Of a DNA stretch of 64,000 nucleotides, positions 37,932 to 50,324 are shown piece by piece. The notes under the pieces are model-generated. The model worked only from the letters and a program-made list of their open reading frames with translations, did no database searches and was not told the DNA's origin. Within the stretch, counting starts at the first letter, position 1. Each line of letters starts with the position of its first letter. The stretch covers positions 10,109,031-10,173,030 of the forward strand of contig JAJEKV010000002.1 in assembly GCA_021234155.1 (NCBI GenBank), written 5' to 3'. A program made the position numbers and the translations under genes. Origin of the DNA: Isoetes taiwanensis. Taxonomy: Eukaryota; Streptophyta; Lycopodiopsida; Isoetales; Isoetaceae.

Positions 37932-40900
37932 CTACCGTCGAGTTTTAGGGCGCTTCATTCCGGGGTTATTGAATGCAGTAACAGCACCAGCAAGATAAGA
38001 AGGACTTTCTTCTCTTAAGGTGCCATTCAATATTGCCAGCTCCCGAAGCTGTGCCTTTTTAACAACATCCACAGATTCATCCTGTAATGAAATTAGAAAA
38101 GCTCAAAAGCAGATCTTTATTGGTATATCTAAATTAGAAAGCCATAAACATTAAAATAGTAAGCTTTTTCCTCACCGCAGGAGGCTTGAGGACATCTTCC
38201 AAAATTTCACGTGCATGCTTAAGGCGAGAATCTATAATGCTTGCTGGAAGCTCCGCCTCAACAAGCACATGGAGAGGCTCGTTTAGATGTTCATACCCTG
38301 GTTTATCCCTCATTTTCTCTTCCTACATCAATAAGCTCATCCTTAACGAAAAGTCTAGTTGACTAAAAGGAATATGAAATATTTTCAACTGGCAAAAGGA
38401 AAAGAGCATGTAAAGCACATACCTTGGCACTGTCTTTAATAGACCCACGTCCTCTAATCATGACACGGCAACCTGTCATGCTTTCAACACGTTTCAATGA
38501 ATTCCCACGGGGTCCAAGAATACGTCCAACGAAGTTGAACTGCATAGAGTAAAGATGTCAGAAGTTAAGACTCCGCTCAGAAGTTCTACAATACAGACAT
38601 CAGCAGACATACATTTGGGTAAGTATCAACAGGGACTTCAATTCGGTGAGTTCTCTTTACAATCGGGCCAGGTGACCCGGATGGGTTAGTGTGCCAGCCA
38701 AATGAGGATGCTTGTGATATAACTGGCCTCTGAAAATACAGAACATATGGCCGTCAGTAAAAGACCAGGAAGTTAACAGCTGCCAACCTCTAATTTCTAG
38801 TTGGCTTAAAGTGCAAACTTGTTCCTGAAGACGATGACGTTGCCCATAAACAAGTTCCTATTCATGAATCATCTACTGCAATGAGGTTTTTGTCCTATCA
38901 TATACAAGATGCTAAATAAAGAGTTAAACCTGGGTAATTGGTTGTGAAGACAGGTTAATGAAAATTGCACAAGAGTTTAATTGCCCCTATGAGCCCTATG
39001 CCTTTTACAAAACTCCAGCTACATTGATCCTTAATATGTCTTTGCCCTGCTAAAATTTTGTGGACATCTGTTCCATGAGTTGTTCTAGCATCGCTTGCTA
39101 CTATAAATGGTTCTAACTTCAGTACGTGCAACACTAACTACAGCTCACACAAGTGCCTAATTGTAAACTTAAGAACTCCAGAGATGTATAATAATAATAA
39201 TAATGTATAATCATGCCCACGTTGGACGTTGAAGGTCATGGGGTTCCTGACTACACTTCACTGTTGCGTGTTACAAAGAGAATAGTAGTCAGGTGCCAAA
39301 GAAACAAACAAACAGCACACAAACCTGCAATAACTACAACAGAAACTGGAAGCAGAAGTACACCAGGCTCACAATAAAGCTAAATGTGCATTAAAGTTTA
39401 AGGATTCATTGGGATAGTTGAACCCACATTAGAGAAGAATGAACTGGAAAAGCCCACACCAAGTCCTTCGGATGTATCCTCAAGCGCCATCAAGTTATCC
39501 TGCAGGGAAGTACAAACATGCAGGAGACTTGTTGGTGCAAAAATAATAAAGGAAAAAATTTATACTTAACTTGTATCATGTCCAATGGGACAATATCAGG
39601 TTTGTATTTAAACCACGAAAAAGAGGGGAGCAAACCAAATCAAAATTGTGCCAAATGGAACATTCAAGCAAGATCCGTTCAGCATTAACATAACAGATTG
39701 CGGGAACTTGAATTGATAAACTGACAGTCCAATTCTTGACAAGGACAAACCAGTCAACATTATGAAAGTAAGATTCTCGTCCTTGAACTTGGATGCATAA
39801 ATTCCATTTCTCATTCCTTGGTTACAGATCTCTTCTACAGATTTAGATAATCGCAGATGCCAATGAGGATGTAGACAGGAGCCACATTGTATCGTGGACA
39901 TTTTATGAAGACATCAGCTTAGAATAACTTGTATCACGTCCAATGGGACAATATCAGGTTTGCATTGAAACCGTCAAAAACAGGGAAGAAAACAGAGTCA
40001 AAATTGTGGCAAATGGAACATTTAGGCAAGATCAATTTGGATTTTAACATATTGAAGGAACTTGAATTGGTTAATAAAGTTCGCTCTGACAATCCGTTTC
40101 TTGACAAGGACAAAGCAGTCAATATTATAAAGTAAGATTCTCATCCTTGAACTCGGATGCACAAAACACTCACTGTCCTTCGTTGAAGATGATGGAAGTA
40201 CGATTCTCATCCTTGAACTCGGATGCACAAATTACATTCTCATTGTCCTTCATTTGGTTACTGATATCTTCAGTACTCTCTTCTAGGCATTTAAATAATA
40301 GCAGATGCTAATGAAGACGTAGAAGAGAGCCACTTTGTATTGTAGACATTGTATTAAGACATCGCCTTAGAACTCGAGATAACAACCATTCAAGGCTCTC
40401 TAGTAGTGGAATTGACAGCACCTCTATTAAACCCACAAAAGAATGCCAATCCTAATCACTTAAAGTATGATATTATTGGGTCCAATATAGACTTTCTAAG
40501 TTAGTGGGTCTCGTCCTATTAGTGGGTCAATGTTCTGATACACCATTCAGATATCACATGTACAATGTCTTAGCATGAATGTTCAGAATGATGAGACGCC
40601 ACCACTCTTAAGCAAAAGAGAGAGCTGGATAAATTAAGCTTGTTACAAACACTGTCAACATTCATCACTCAAAAAGACAGGATAACATGCCAGAAAAGAT
40701 CATAAAACACGAGCTTCCCATTCTCAAAAAGAAAAGATCCATTGCATGGAGAAACAAGTTGATTATGCAACAACCAGTTTATCATAAACACCACTAGCTC
40801 AATATAGAGAATGAGGATCAATCAAAGTAGGACAAGCATTAACTGCTGTAAAGGAATGCAAGGTTATTGGAGACTAATTGCTGTAACTATAGAGTGCACA

Positions 40901-42558
40901 CATAGGGCAAAATGTGCATATGCCAAAACCCATAAGGAACAATGTTCGCACAATATATTCCAGAAGATCAAATGAAGTGTTGTTGATTAAGATCTGGTTT
41001 GTATTCTTTTATAACTAAAGAATCTTTATGAGAGTTCTCTAACAAGACCTTATGTTTATGAAACCAAAATTTACCTCTGCCTGCATGCTGCCCCAACCAT
41101 TTAAGTCACCCGACCCATTGGATAGCATACCTCCTGATGTAAGTGGGCTTCCATGTTCCAGGGTATCTTGATCAAGAAAAGGTGATTTTCCCACTAAAGT
41201 TGTCACTCGAACAATTTCTGTTAGATAACCCATTAGTCTAAAACATCCAACAAACCGGGCAATTACAGATATGCATTGTTATAATGTCCAACACAAACAC
41301 TACCAATTGGAAGCACACAATATATACGTATATACATAAGAGCCAGCGGTTCTATAACACGACTGGAGCATAAAAATTATAGATTATAGATATACATTTC
41401 TGTTCATCTTTGGTGTATGTAACTTTACTTCCAAGTAATCGGCACCTTTTAGAAACTCTTTTAACCATTTTTCTATCTCCTTGTGATCAGTGCAAGTTAT
41501 TACAATATTAACTCGGCATATTCTTCAGACTCCAGCAACCACATGGCAGCAGAACAATGCAACTTGCTTCGAAGAACTTCCTGACACGTTTCACATGATC
41601 AGCCACGTTGCATTTTCCTGGCTATAATGCTGACAAGCACTTCCTTAACCACATACCTAATTCCGTCAACTAGGACAACAGAAAACCCCACCCAGTGGAT
41701 TAAGAATGTACATCTGTGCTAAATAAACCCCATTGAAATTTCTTCATTGCAGCTAATTACCCATGTCATGCTAGTTCAGACTACCAAAGGCCACTTACTC
41801 TTCCGTTTCTTCAACTCATTCTCTACTTTTACAAGGACAATATCAAGTTAGAATAGAATATGTACTTTTTTTAATCCAGTATCGTTGGCACATTGACATG
41901 ATACAGTCAAAATCTGCTTAGGACCATGGTGCTTTGACAATTGAACATATTTTGATGTGACCTAATAGACCCTCTAGTTTATGCCTTTTCAGCTAGGATT
42001 CTTCTGTAGTTTAAATCCAATAATATCACCTTGATTGAGCAGACGACTACAATTGGGCAGAACTTGCATAAAAGGACCCAATTTCTGGCGTTCCATAAGC
42101 AGCTCAGAGATGTACCTGTTATGGAGACGTAAATTTATCACATGTTGAGGATTGCTAATCTAACACCATAAAATCTACACAATACAGCATGCAAAGCTCA
42201 CACTCCCAACTGTTAAGCATAAAAACGATTATCATCCATTACAAGTTGCCCAGGATATCAGAGTTCATTTTCCATCACGCCAACAAACGGAAGGAATCTC
42301 CCACGATATTCTCTTGCAGTATTTAGAAATGGCATTCAGCTCCGCCATATAACCCTCAAGGAATCCCATAACCAAATCTTTTAACAACCCAGAATCGTAA
42401 CTAAGAAAAACAACCCCGCAACAAGAAGAAATCTCTAACCTAGCCATACAAACTTACTTGTCATGCTCCAAAAGGACAGCCGAAGGGCGCCCCATGCTGC
42501 CTAGCTGCGGAGAACCGCCAGCAGATGGAGAATACTGCATGTATGATCGTCCTGACAT
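37932..42558 (-). CDS. KH/STAR-family RNA-binding protein (quaking-like, plant SPIN1-related)
   Basis: Seven coding exons on the minus strand: 42458-42558, 42030-42115, 41075-41217, 38613-38729, 38423-38539, 38176-38322 and 37932-38081. All introns are GT..AG, and the phases join to one frame of 286 codons, the usual size for this family. The start is the ATG at 42556-42558, giving [15 protein letters not shown] as in plant homologues. Exon 2 has the conserved [12 protein letters not shown] segment, with [18 protein letters not shown] running into exon 3. The KH domain spans about residues 137-230, with the GPRG loop at residues 158-161, [15 protein letters not shown] and then [13 protein letters not shown]. 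The C-terminus ends GMKRPKTRR, a basic tail typical of the group. STAR proteins bind RNA and act in splicing or transcript control, probably in the nucleus; that role is from family knowledge. No frameshift or stop is seen, so the gene is probably functional. Confidence 0.95.
39567..40378. repeat. 358-bp tandem duplication inside the KH gene's third intron
   Basis: taacttgtatcatgtccaat (39567) and taacttgtatcacgtccaat (39925) start the two units. The second unit carries an extra internal 66-bp duplication, with gattctcatccttgaactcg at 40136 and 40202. The host intron is 38730-41074, the longest in the gene. Confidence 0.9.
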
Positions 42559-43140
42559 ATCGCCAGCGGAAAAGAACAACAAACCCAAACCCAACAACCA
42601 GATTGTGCCGGCTAACCGGCTAAAACAAGATCTACAAGAGACCCAGATCGATCAATCAATCAATCTGCCAGAGGGAACAGACCGGGATAGGTGCGCCGCC
42701 AAGCTACCGAGCTATGCCCGGGAGGGGCCAAGGCACTCTTTTCTATTCTGCAGGCTTAAACCCAATGCTGGCATGGGCTGGAGAGAGAAGGGAAGACAGA
42801 AAGGGATGAGAGAGAAGGCATATGAGTTGCTATGTTGAGTGGGTCCTCATTGGCTGGTTACAAAATGTGGACGAACAACGTGACACGCTACCAACAAGTT
42901 GTTTGTGGTTGATTGGCCTTCATCATGGAGTATGTAGAACCCATTGCTGCTTCTTCCCTCCTCTAGTGACTTGTCCAGTGTCCAAAGATCAGCATCCTAG
43001 GTGAGCTTCCCTTGTGTGTCTGTCTAATGTTAGTCATATGTCTCGGTATCTTCTTCGCCTCAAACACAATGCGAATGGATATCTAGTATAATTTAAATCA
43101 TTGTGAACTTCCTTTATCCAATCCTGGCTGAGGAGACACT
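42559..43140 (-). promoter_or_regulatory. 5' untranslated and promoter region of the KH gene
   Basis: Upstream of the ATG the minus strand has a long pyrimidine-rich run (about 42780-42820), common in plant leaders. A CCAAT pentamer (42849-42853) lies about 295 bp from the start codon. I see no convincing TATA box, and the transcription start is not defined. There is no recognisable gene on the plus strand here. Confidence 0.4.
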
Positions 43141-44349
43141 TACCCTAGTTTGGATCCCGTCCTCTGGGATCACCCAAAAAGATCACTTCCTCTGAAGTTC
43201 CATGGTCAACTGCGCAATCGAATCTCACTGTGCACTTTGGGGGCATTTTTTGGTCGGATTGGAGCTCCCTCACCACAGTCCTTCGCTCCTACCTGCGCCT
43301 CTGACCCGGCCAATCTCGAGTACCATGGAAGTGATCACATCTGATTCCATGGAGAATTGGAGAATAATATCACACCCAAAAAAAACCCACAAGTTTCCTA
43401 TAAGGGTCTGGATTTATGCCATGTTACTGTACAGTAACCAGAGATCCAGAGTCCAGGAAAACACCTCTGGGATCTCCCAAGCTAAGGTAAGGATATCATG
43501 CACCTAAATCCTCCAATCTTCTTCTTACTTCAATTTTCGATGATGGTGGTCTTAAGAAGTATATCAAGAAAAACAAGGTGCTGCGCACGAAGGGTTGCCC
43601 TCCAGTGCCTCGAGAGTGTGTTTGCATATTTTTAGATCTTCTTTGTTTAATATTGCGCCTTTATAAATGTTGTATCTGACAAAGGGCATGATTAATTTAT
43701 AGCAAGAAAATATATAATTGACTGCAAAGCCTAGCGCTGCTTAGATGGATGTCTCATAGATAGCAATAAGGGCCATCTACAACCAGCTCTAAAATTTTCG
43801 TAAATATTATTGTACACATGTTCAATTTTTAAGCCGATCGAAAACTTTTTATACAAATGCTTAAAGTGGCCCTTTACCCTTTTTATTATAATTTAAAAGC
43901 CAATCAAGAACTTTCTATAAATACTTACATACGTTCAGTATATATTAGGGATTTAAATATAAAAAATTACTTCTAATTCCTCTAACAATAAATGGTGTTG
44001 AAGAAAATTACACGGTGCAATATCAAGTCCTCCACATTCGATGAATAATATACGATGTTGTTGAGGTCAATTGCTCAAGTCTGCATGTTTTCATATCAAG
44101 TATCGCTCGCACCATTCCAATTCCAACTAGTATTAAATTCATGAAGAGAACTTTCCAATTCCCTAACTTTACTATCTATATCAATGAGAGTGCATCTGAC
44201 AAAGATGTCTAAGTCAGACTTAGATTTATGAAAATAAGCACCTATTTCCCATAAACCACAGCTGTATCCATTGCGCACGTCCGCAGAAGGCTTGCTAGTG
44301 TAAAATTATTCGATTTCACATCTTTTTGTTTCATTTTCTGAAATAGCTT
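43141..44349. other. No recognisable gene
   Basis: A moderately GC-rich patch (43140-43500) has short frames without motifs, then AT-rich sequence. Nothing was recognised. Confidence 0.5.
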
Positions 44350-44989
44350 CATGTCTTGGAGCATTCTGATGACCGCTTGTCTCATCAAGCAATGATGGCT
44401 TCTGAGCAGCTAGGCTGGATGCATGACGTCATGGAATGGGCAGGCCGATGGGGGGTGCAGGAGAGTAATTGGCCAGATTGTAAAGCCGATGCCCGAGCTC
44501 TTGTAGAAAGGCTAGCAGTTGGGAGACTATGGCAAGACCCTGGCAGCAGGATGAAACTCTATCGCCTCAATGTGAACCCAATGGAAGAATATAAGCACCA
44601 AGAGTACTTGTTGGCTAACATTCCGAGATCTATGAAACACCTCATCGCCCGCTACAGGACATGTTCACACAGATTAGAAGTGGAAACTGGCAGATGGTCG
44701 AAGATTCCAATGGAGGAGCGGATCTGCAAATTGTGTGACACAGGCAGTATTGAGGACGAGAACCATGTGTTTGTTCACTGTCCGGCATACAGCGATATAC
44801 GGGCTGGAGTTGATTTCCAGTTTCTTGATTTTCAAGCATTATTGTCTTTGTCGTCTTACAGTTTAGGACACTATATCAAAACGGTGGATGCACACCGTAG
44901 TTTATTGCTTAAGAACAGATAATAACTTGTAATGAGCGCTCCATGGACTTTTAGGGCCCCAAGAGAGCTAGGTCAAATAAATAAATAAA
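44350..44989 (+). mobile_element. LINE C-terminal fragment with AAAT tail
   Basis: A 188-codon frame (44356-44922) is open. It contains YRTCSHRLEVETGRW and a zinc-knuckle-like block C-KLC-(9)-ENHVFVHCP, the same kind of C-terminus as in the minus-strand LINE at 30386-32200. A short 3' untranslated part and an (AAAT)n tail (44973-44989) follow. The RT domain is absent, so this is a strongly 5'-truncated insertion. The frame is unusually well kept for a fragment. Confidence 0.75.
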
Positions 44990-47242
44990 GTTTTCCTAAG
45001 AATATCCTGCAATAATTGTATTCCATGTGAGAACATTCCTGACAGGCAATTTATAAATAGTTGCACGCATCTGCTATACTGCAACATAAAAAAATCAGCT
45101 GTCAACAAGGCACATAAAAAATCAGCTATCTATTTTGAAGACAATGTTGATAGTAGAATTGCATCTCTGATAGTTTGATAGCAGATAAAGTCTGATTCAG
45201 ACCACCAAGCTACAGACTTATAACTACTCAAAATACAAAAGCATAGGGTTTTAGACTACAAAACAGAAGAGATTAGTACCATCTAGGAGCTCCATCACAT
45301 GAATGATTTGAAAGTTTTGGCAGAATGGTTGCAACATCTGCCTTTGGTGTAGGATAAGTTATATCCCAAAAGCAGGCACATGCATAACTTCCCCTAAGAA
45401 AAACCTCTGAAATCAAAGAAAATGCAGAGAATATCAATTGAGACACTTCCTAAGAAAGCAAATTCTGAATGTATACAAGTCAAACACATTTACCAGTTCC
45501 ATGCCTCCAGGTTTTCCAAAAGCTCATAAATATTTCCTCAAAGGTCCTCTTTCCTGCACACCATAATCTATTGTTTAAATTTGGTTTTTCCGGCACCCCA
45601 AAAACTTTTTAGATTTTTCCCTTAACTTGATTTCCTATGGTTTGGGGTTTTTTGGTTGCCGGAAGTTTTTTCAGGTAAACCAAAAATGAGATGAAGGAAA
45701 AAAAAAGAGACTGAACTAAAAATTAGGGGTTCACGTGCGAGGAGACGGTTCGATCTCCTTCATATGTCGGGAGATCGATAGGGATGCTGGCAGGGTGGAG
45801 CTACATGCAAATTCGGCACATGCAGATTCTGGAGCTATAAGAAGAACATCTTCGATTATTCCTGGTATGACCTCATCCTTTTTCTGATCGATGGCATGCA
45901 CCGCAACTCAATAGGTTTTCGGCGAAATCTACTGTCGGATGTGCCGGGTTGCATCCGAGAGGACGTAGTTGAGAACATGACAAAAATGTCATGCGTGTAA
46001 AATTATAAGAGGTCCATGTAAAATCTTGAGCCTATGAACAAAGTTGGATAAAAAGATTTACCAGCATATAACGAGCGTCGGACTCAATGTTGCCTGCAAT
46101 TTGGACTGCCGGAGGGAGAGCTATGGCAGAGGGGGTGAGCTGACAGGCATCGATTACTTGGGTATTGCCGTAATAATCATGCATGTCTATGCTGGGAGCA
46201 AACATATCAAGCACATCTGGTATGACTGTTTACACATGCAGATGCAGGATTTAGAGGCATGTAGTTGTTAAATGTCAGAATTTCTAAGTCTGCTATGGCT
46301 TGAAATGCTCCAAAACCCTCTTGGTTAATAGATGCAAGTATTCACTAGATGTATCTAGAGGCTGTGCTTAGCAACTGCAAAGGACTCAAAGGTCTTCTTG
46401 CATTCAATCTTGGCAATATCTTTTGTAGTGTTCTTGGAAATGAGGCTCCTTCGCTCTGCTGCTTCTGATTTTGATCTGGTGCCTTTCTTACAACTTTTGC
46501 GCTTTTTATCTCAGGTGCAGAGATAGCTGGACATCTATTATGGACTTCAGACGTAAGTTTCTTCCTTTGTTTCTCTTTAATAACTTTGCCATTTAGATCA
46601 GGGGTATGCAAAAAATCTACTTTGAAAGAATTTGGCTGCAAGATTCCAATATAGGATTTGAGAAGAGGCCTATAGCTCATAATATATGTGCTTTTCCAGA
46701 GTTCAACCATATTTCAGGTGGAAAATGCTAATGCTTTACTGATACTCTGAGTTTTGCAGGGCATTGGATGTAGCAGTTTCATGTCCTTGGCAGCTCCACC
46801 GATATTTTTGAGAAGAAAACATAGATCGATGTGGCCAAACCTTCGTTGTCTATTCTTTCTCAGGTATTGGACTTCTGCTTTCCCATCTTTGTTATTCTCA
46901 TTAAGAACTTTATTCTTTTCAGGCTATGGTTGTTATGGGATCATTGTTGTGGGGTTCTAAGCTTTGGTGTATTTAGACAAAAGAAGCAAAAGATAGTTAT
47001 TTGCCCCCAATGAAGTTTTATTTGAGGCCTATTCGGAATTCCAGTAGGAATTTAGGTTGGGGTTACGTTTTCTTCTTAGAAGTTTGAACCTCATGTGGTT
47101 TGCCTTTTCTAGCAGCTAATACAGGCCCACCCATATATTTCATATTTGTTTTCCGAATTTGCACTATTTGTATAAATGTGACGTCTCTTTCAAAATTCTA
47201 AATTTTGTTATTTTTGATCTACCAGGGTCTCATCTACTCAGC

Positions 47243-47323
47243 CATGGCTGTTTTAGAAGATGGGTCTGGCCAGATAGTTTAAAACGAGCTATGTGGCCAT
47301 ACTCATCTTCTAAAACAGTCATG
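47243..47323. repeat. Near-perfect inverted repeat, 30-bp arms and 21-bp spacer
   Basis: Arms 47243-47272 and 47294-47323 match at 27 of 30 positions when one is reverse-complemented. Read as plus-strand RNA, two of the three differences become G-U pairs, leaving one mismatch. The core CTGTTTTAGAAGATG is perfect. The predicted transcript would fold into an 81-nt stem-loop. Confidence 0.9.
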
Positions 47324-47573
47324 ACTGCACCTGCTCGATTACGCTTAGCAACTCCATCTTCAGCAAATCAATCTACAGGTAATGTCTGATCCTAGCCTAT
47401 GCAAACAATGATGGTCTTTGGGGCTCCACCGCTATGCCCTCACATGCTAGGCTATGATTTCTTCTTTATGTGCTTACATATATGCCTCTTTGTTTCACAA
47501 TCATTGAGACAAAGACGAATACAATCACAAGTATAACATTATTAATTATTGCATTGCATGGATTACTATAACC

Positions 47574-47693
47574 AGCGCGTTCTTTTGTAGAATGAGTCCT
47601 GCTCTATAATAGATAATTTATTTTTGTTCATTTAGCGCATTCTTTTGTAGAATGAGTCCTGCTCTATAGTAGATGATTTATCTTTGTTCATTT
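47574..47693. repeat. 60-bp tandem repeat, two units
   Basis: agcgcgttcttttgtagaat (47574) and agcgcattcttttgtagaat (47634) begin two nearly identical units ending ttgttcattt. Confidence 0.92.
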
Positions 47694-48261
47694 ATTTACA
47701 GTTGCACATTTAATCAGCTAAATACAAAACTGCTTGCTTTATTTGCATGGATGAACTGTGCCTATTTAGCTTTGATCTATGGATGCCCATGTCTATGGAT
47801 ATGGATGCAGTGCTTGGAACAGAGGGCAAACACTGAATTTTTGGGTGTTTGTGTTTCTTTATGCTTACTTCAGATTGCAGTTGCCCTTCTGAGATTAATT
47901 CGAGCTGGTTGACTGCACCATGTAGAAGTATGTATAGTTCTCATGTGTTTATAGGTGATTTACATTCCTGGCCTTTTTATCCATTCTATAGTTTTAGTTT
48001 GTATGTTTTGTAAGTATCGACGCAAAACTATTACAAATTGAAGATGCTTTGTACTACCAAGCAAATGAAGATTCAGGTAAAAACATAAAGATGTAATCTG
48101 ACTCAATTATTCCACAGATTCTAGACTTCACATGTTTTCCCACATGCATTAATTTGGTTGATTGAAGGTTGTAGACCTGTTTCAGAAAATGTCTTGAATT
48201 TTGTGTTTAAAATGTCAGCTGAATATTTGACTTGCTTGAATGAATTCTTAGATATATTTGA

Positions 48262-48430
48262 AAAAGAATGAGAATGAGAATGATGTTTTATCGTCCACTG
48301 AGGCCAATCGGCCTATGGGACCCACAAGGGCCTTTGACAAAACTTATTCTTGTCGAGGGTTAAAAACCCCTTGAAGGGTTTTCGAGGAAAAACCGTGGCG
48401 ATAATAAGAATCTTTGCCAAAGCCGTACAA
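48262..48430 (-). mobile_element. LINE 3' end with CATTCT-type tail
   Basis: On the minus strand: gaaaacccttcaagggg, GGGTCCCATAGGCC, then a tail of CATTCT units (plus strand gaatgagaatgagaatgat near 48266). It is the same family as 10681-10849 and the 3' end of the LINE at 30386. Little of the coding region is left, so it is a very short, 5'-truncated copy. Confidence 0.65.
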
Positions 48431-48685
48431 GTATACATCAATGTATATATACATGTCAAGTGTGTGTCAAGTGTGTGCAGCTCTCCATACCTCATTAGGT
48501 TGGTCTATGTACCTGATCTTTGGCGGTCAGATATAGCTGGATTATAACTAGAGCTTGCTGCAAAAGACACACCACTTGAGATAATTTGTTCAACAATGTG
48601 GCATCTACCTTTCAAGAAAACGCCACGATGGCTATCTCTATGCCATCAAGTTAAGGCTACGAAACATTTTGGAGGCAATTTTGTC

Positions 48686-49794
48686 TGTCACAGCACTAAT
48701 TTTTTTTTTTTGTTGAAGGACGTCAGACTTTATTCAATCAAAGAGTCAAATACAAGTATAAAATCTGCAGAGGCGGGGAATAAAATCTCGTGGATAAAGA
48801 GGAGACCCACCGAGTAAAGCAACCTGCCTAAGCATAAGAGTGCACATCAAAAACTCCTCAAAAATCACTTTCGCCTCTTGCGAGGGCAAGTGAAAAATTA
48901 CAATGATCTGACTTTACAATGTAACCTTGAGCTTCTTGGAGAACCGCGATTATCTGCCACATCCGGACCTTTGAAGATTACCAAACTTCGTCTTTTTCGG
49001 ATAGTCCAAAGCAACCATCCTGGCCGCTAGATGAAAAGCGGCCTTGTAACTTTCTGTCCGGGGTCTTGGGTAAATTATTAGCGGTTGTTGACTTGTTAGT
49101 GAAACACGAAAAAGGGAAAACAACCAGTCCCATACCCCGCCTAAGGTGTTCACACATGAAAAAAGCAATGCTCAATGGTCTCAGATCCACGCTTGCATCT
49201 TGGACGATTTGATATTCTAGGGTTAAACTTATGGACAAGCACATTAACCCCCAGACACCTATGAAGAATTTTGCCACCAAAGAATCGCCACTTTAGGATG
49301 AAGTAGCTTGTCCCATGCCCAAGACCACACCTTACGCCATTGAAGAGGAGGAAGTTGAAGAGACCACTTATTAGGCGGAGGAAGAATATCATTATCAAGC
49401 AACAAGCGATACATAGAGTTCACAAGTTTGCACTCCTTAATTTCTTCATGACAAACCCATACCAAAATATCTTCTTGGTGTGGCGAGAATAGGCTGTAGA
49501 AAATCAGCAACTTTTTGCCAAAGAACTCTATCCCATCGCCCCAATAGAAACTTTAACTGAAAAGCCTCCCATGTCGGCAAAGCGGCACGAGGTCATACCA
49601 TGCATTAATAGTTAGGATTCCAGCACTTTTCCAACATCTTTGAGTCAATGGGTGCACTGTAAAGCAAAGTGGTTGATTGTCTACCAGAGGGATCCACCAA
49701 CAAGGTGCAGTCAACTGTACACAAGCAGTTGGACTGATGTGAAATAAAGTTTTGACTGTGTGCCAGGAATTAGTGTGTGTCACAGCACTAATTT
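48686..49794 (-). mobile_element. 5'-truncated L1-type LINE with 17-bp target duplication
   Basis: Perfect direct repeats TGTCACAGCACTAATTT lie at 48686-48702 and 49778-49794. Between them (48703-49777) the minus strand ends in an A-tract (T-run at 48703-48711). It encodes, in shifted frames, the zinc-binding C-terminal domain typical of plant LINE ORF2: LLHPKVAILWWQ, ILHRCLGVNVLV, CKRGSETIEHCFFH. These features define a classic target-primed insertion of about 1.07 kb. Frameshifts and stops make it non-functional. It is related in domain type to the LINE at 57480-62385. Confidence 0.88.
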
Positions 49795-50324
49795 GTTTCT
49801 TTTTATATTGTTTGCCTGCTTTATGCGACAAACTAACTGCTATCATTGCACATCTATTTTTTTCTTAGTCGTGCACCACTTGGGAGACTAATAAAGTTTC
49901 CCTTTATACCTTACTAATTATTGCAACATGCTGAATTTGTAGAATTACGATGCAGCTAATCTCACAGCTACAAGAAGCCATGCAACCCAGGCAAATCAGC
50001 TGCAGACCTCAGAGGTAATGGGTTTAACATATGTCTATTATGGTGGCACAAGCAAAGAACCAATTGAGAACTGAATATTTTGTTTGGTAAAAAAAGCAGC
50101 AGGTATGTTTGTGGGCTTTATGACCGCTTGCCTTGGAAAATATCGCAGGACGGTTGTTATGCTGCTCAATTTTAACATAATATGTTCTCCACCCATATTC
50201 AACATAGTTTGCAATCAATTTTATTGCCTACATCAGTATAACATGGATTTTCAACTAGCTTCTCATCAATTGGTTGTTATTTTATTAAAGCTGGCTCAAT
50301 CACAAGTTCAATGTGTTCCAAATG
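49795..50324. other. No recognised gene; one exon-like segment
   Basis: The segment 49944-50012 is preceded by tttgtag and followed by gtaatgg and is open on the plus strand (contains NYDAANLTATRSHATQ). It has the look of a small exon, but no partner exon or family was identified. Confidence 0.3.

Larger units (their letters stand above)
44990..48261. other. Intergenic stretch with exon-like pieces but no gene I can assemble
   Basis: 46759-46862 is flanked by tttgcag and gtattgg and is open, and 47228-47382 includes MTAPARLRLATPSS followed by gtaatgt. These could be exons of an unknown plus-strand gene, perhaps with 49944-50012 (AG and GT edges, open). I cannot join them into one product or recognise a family. 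The stretch also contains a strong inverted repeat (47243-47323) and a 60-bp tandem repeat (47574-47693). Confidence 0.3.

Noticed and set aside
45590-45675. Inverted repeat around the C/A- and G/T-rich run
   Set aside because: The pairing is mainly low-complexity A and T runs with many mismatches; not convincing.
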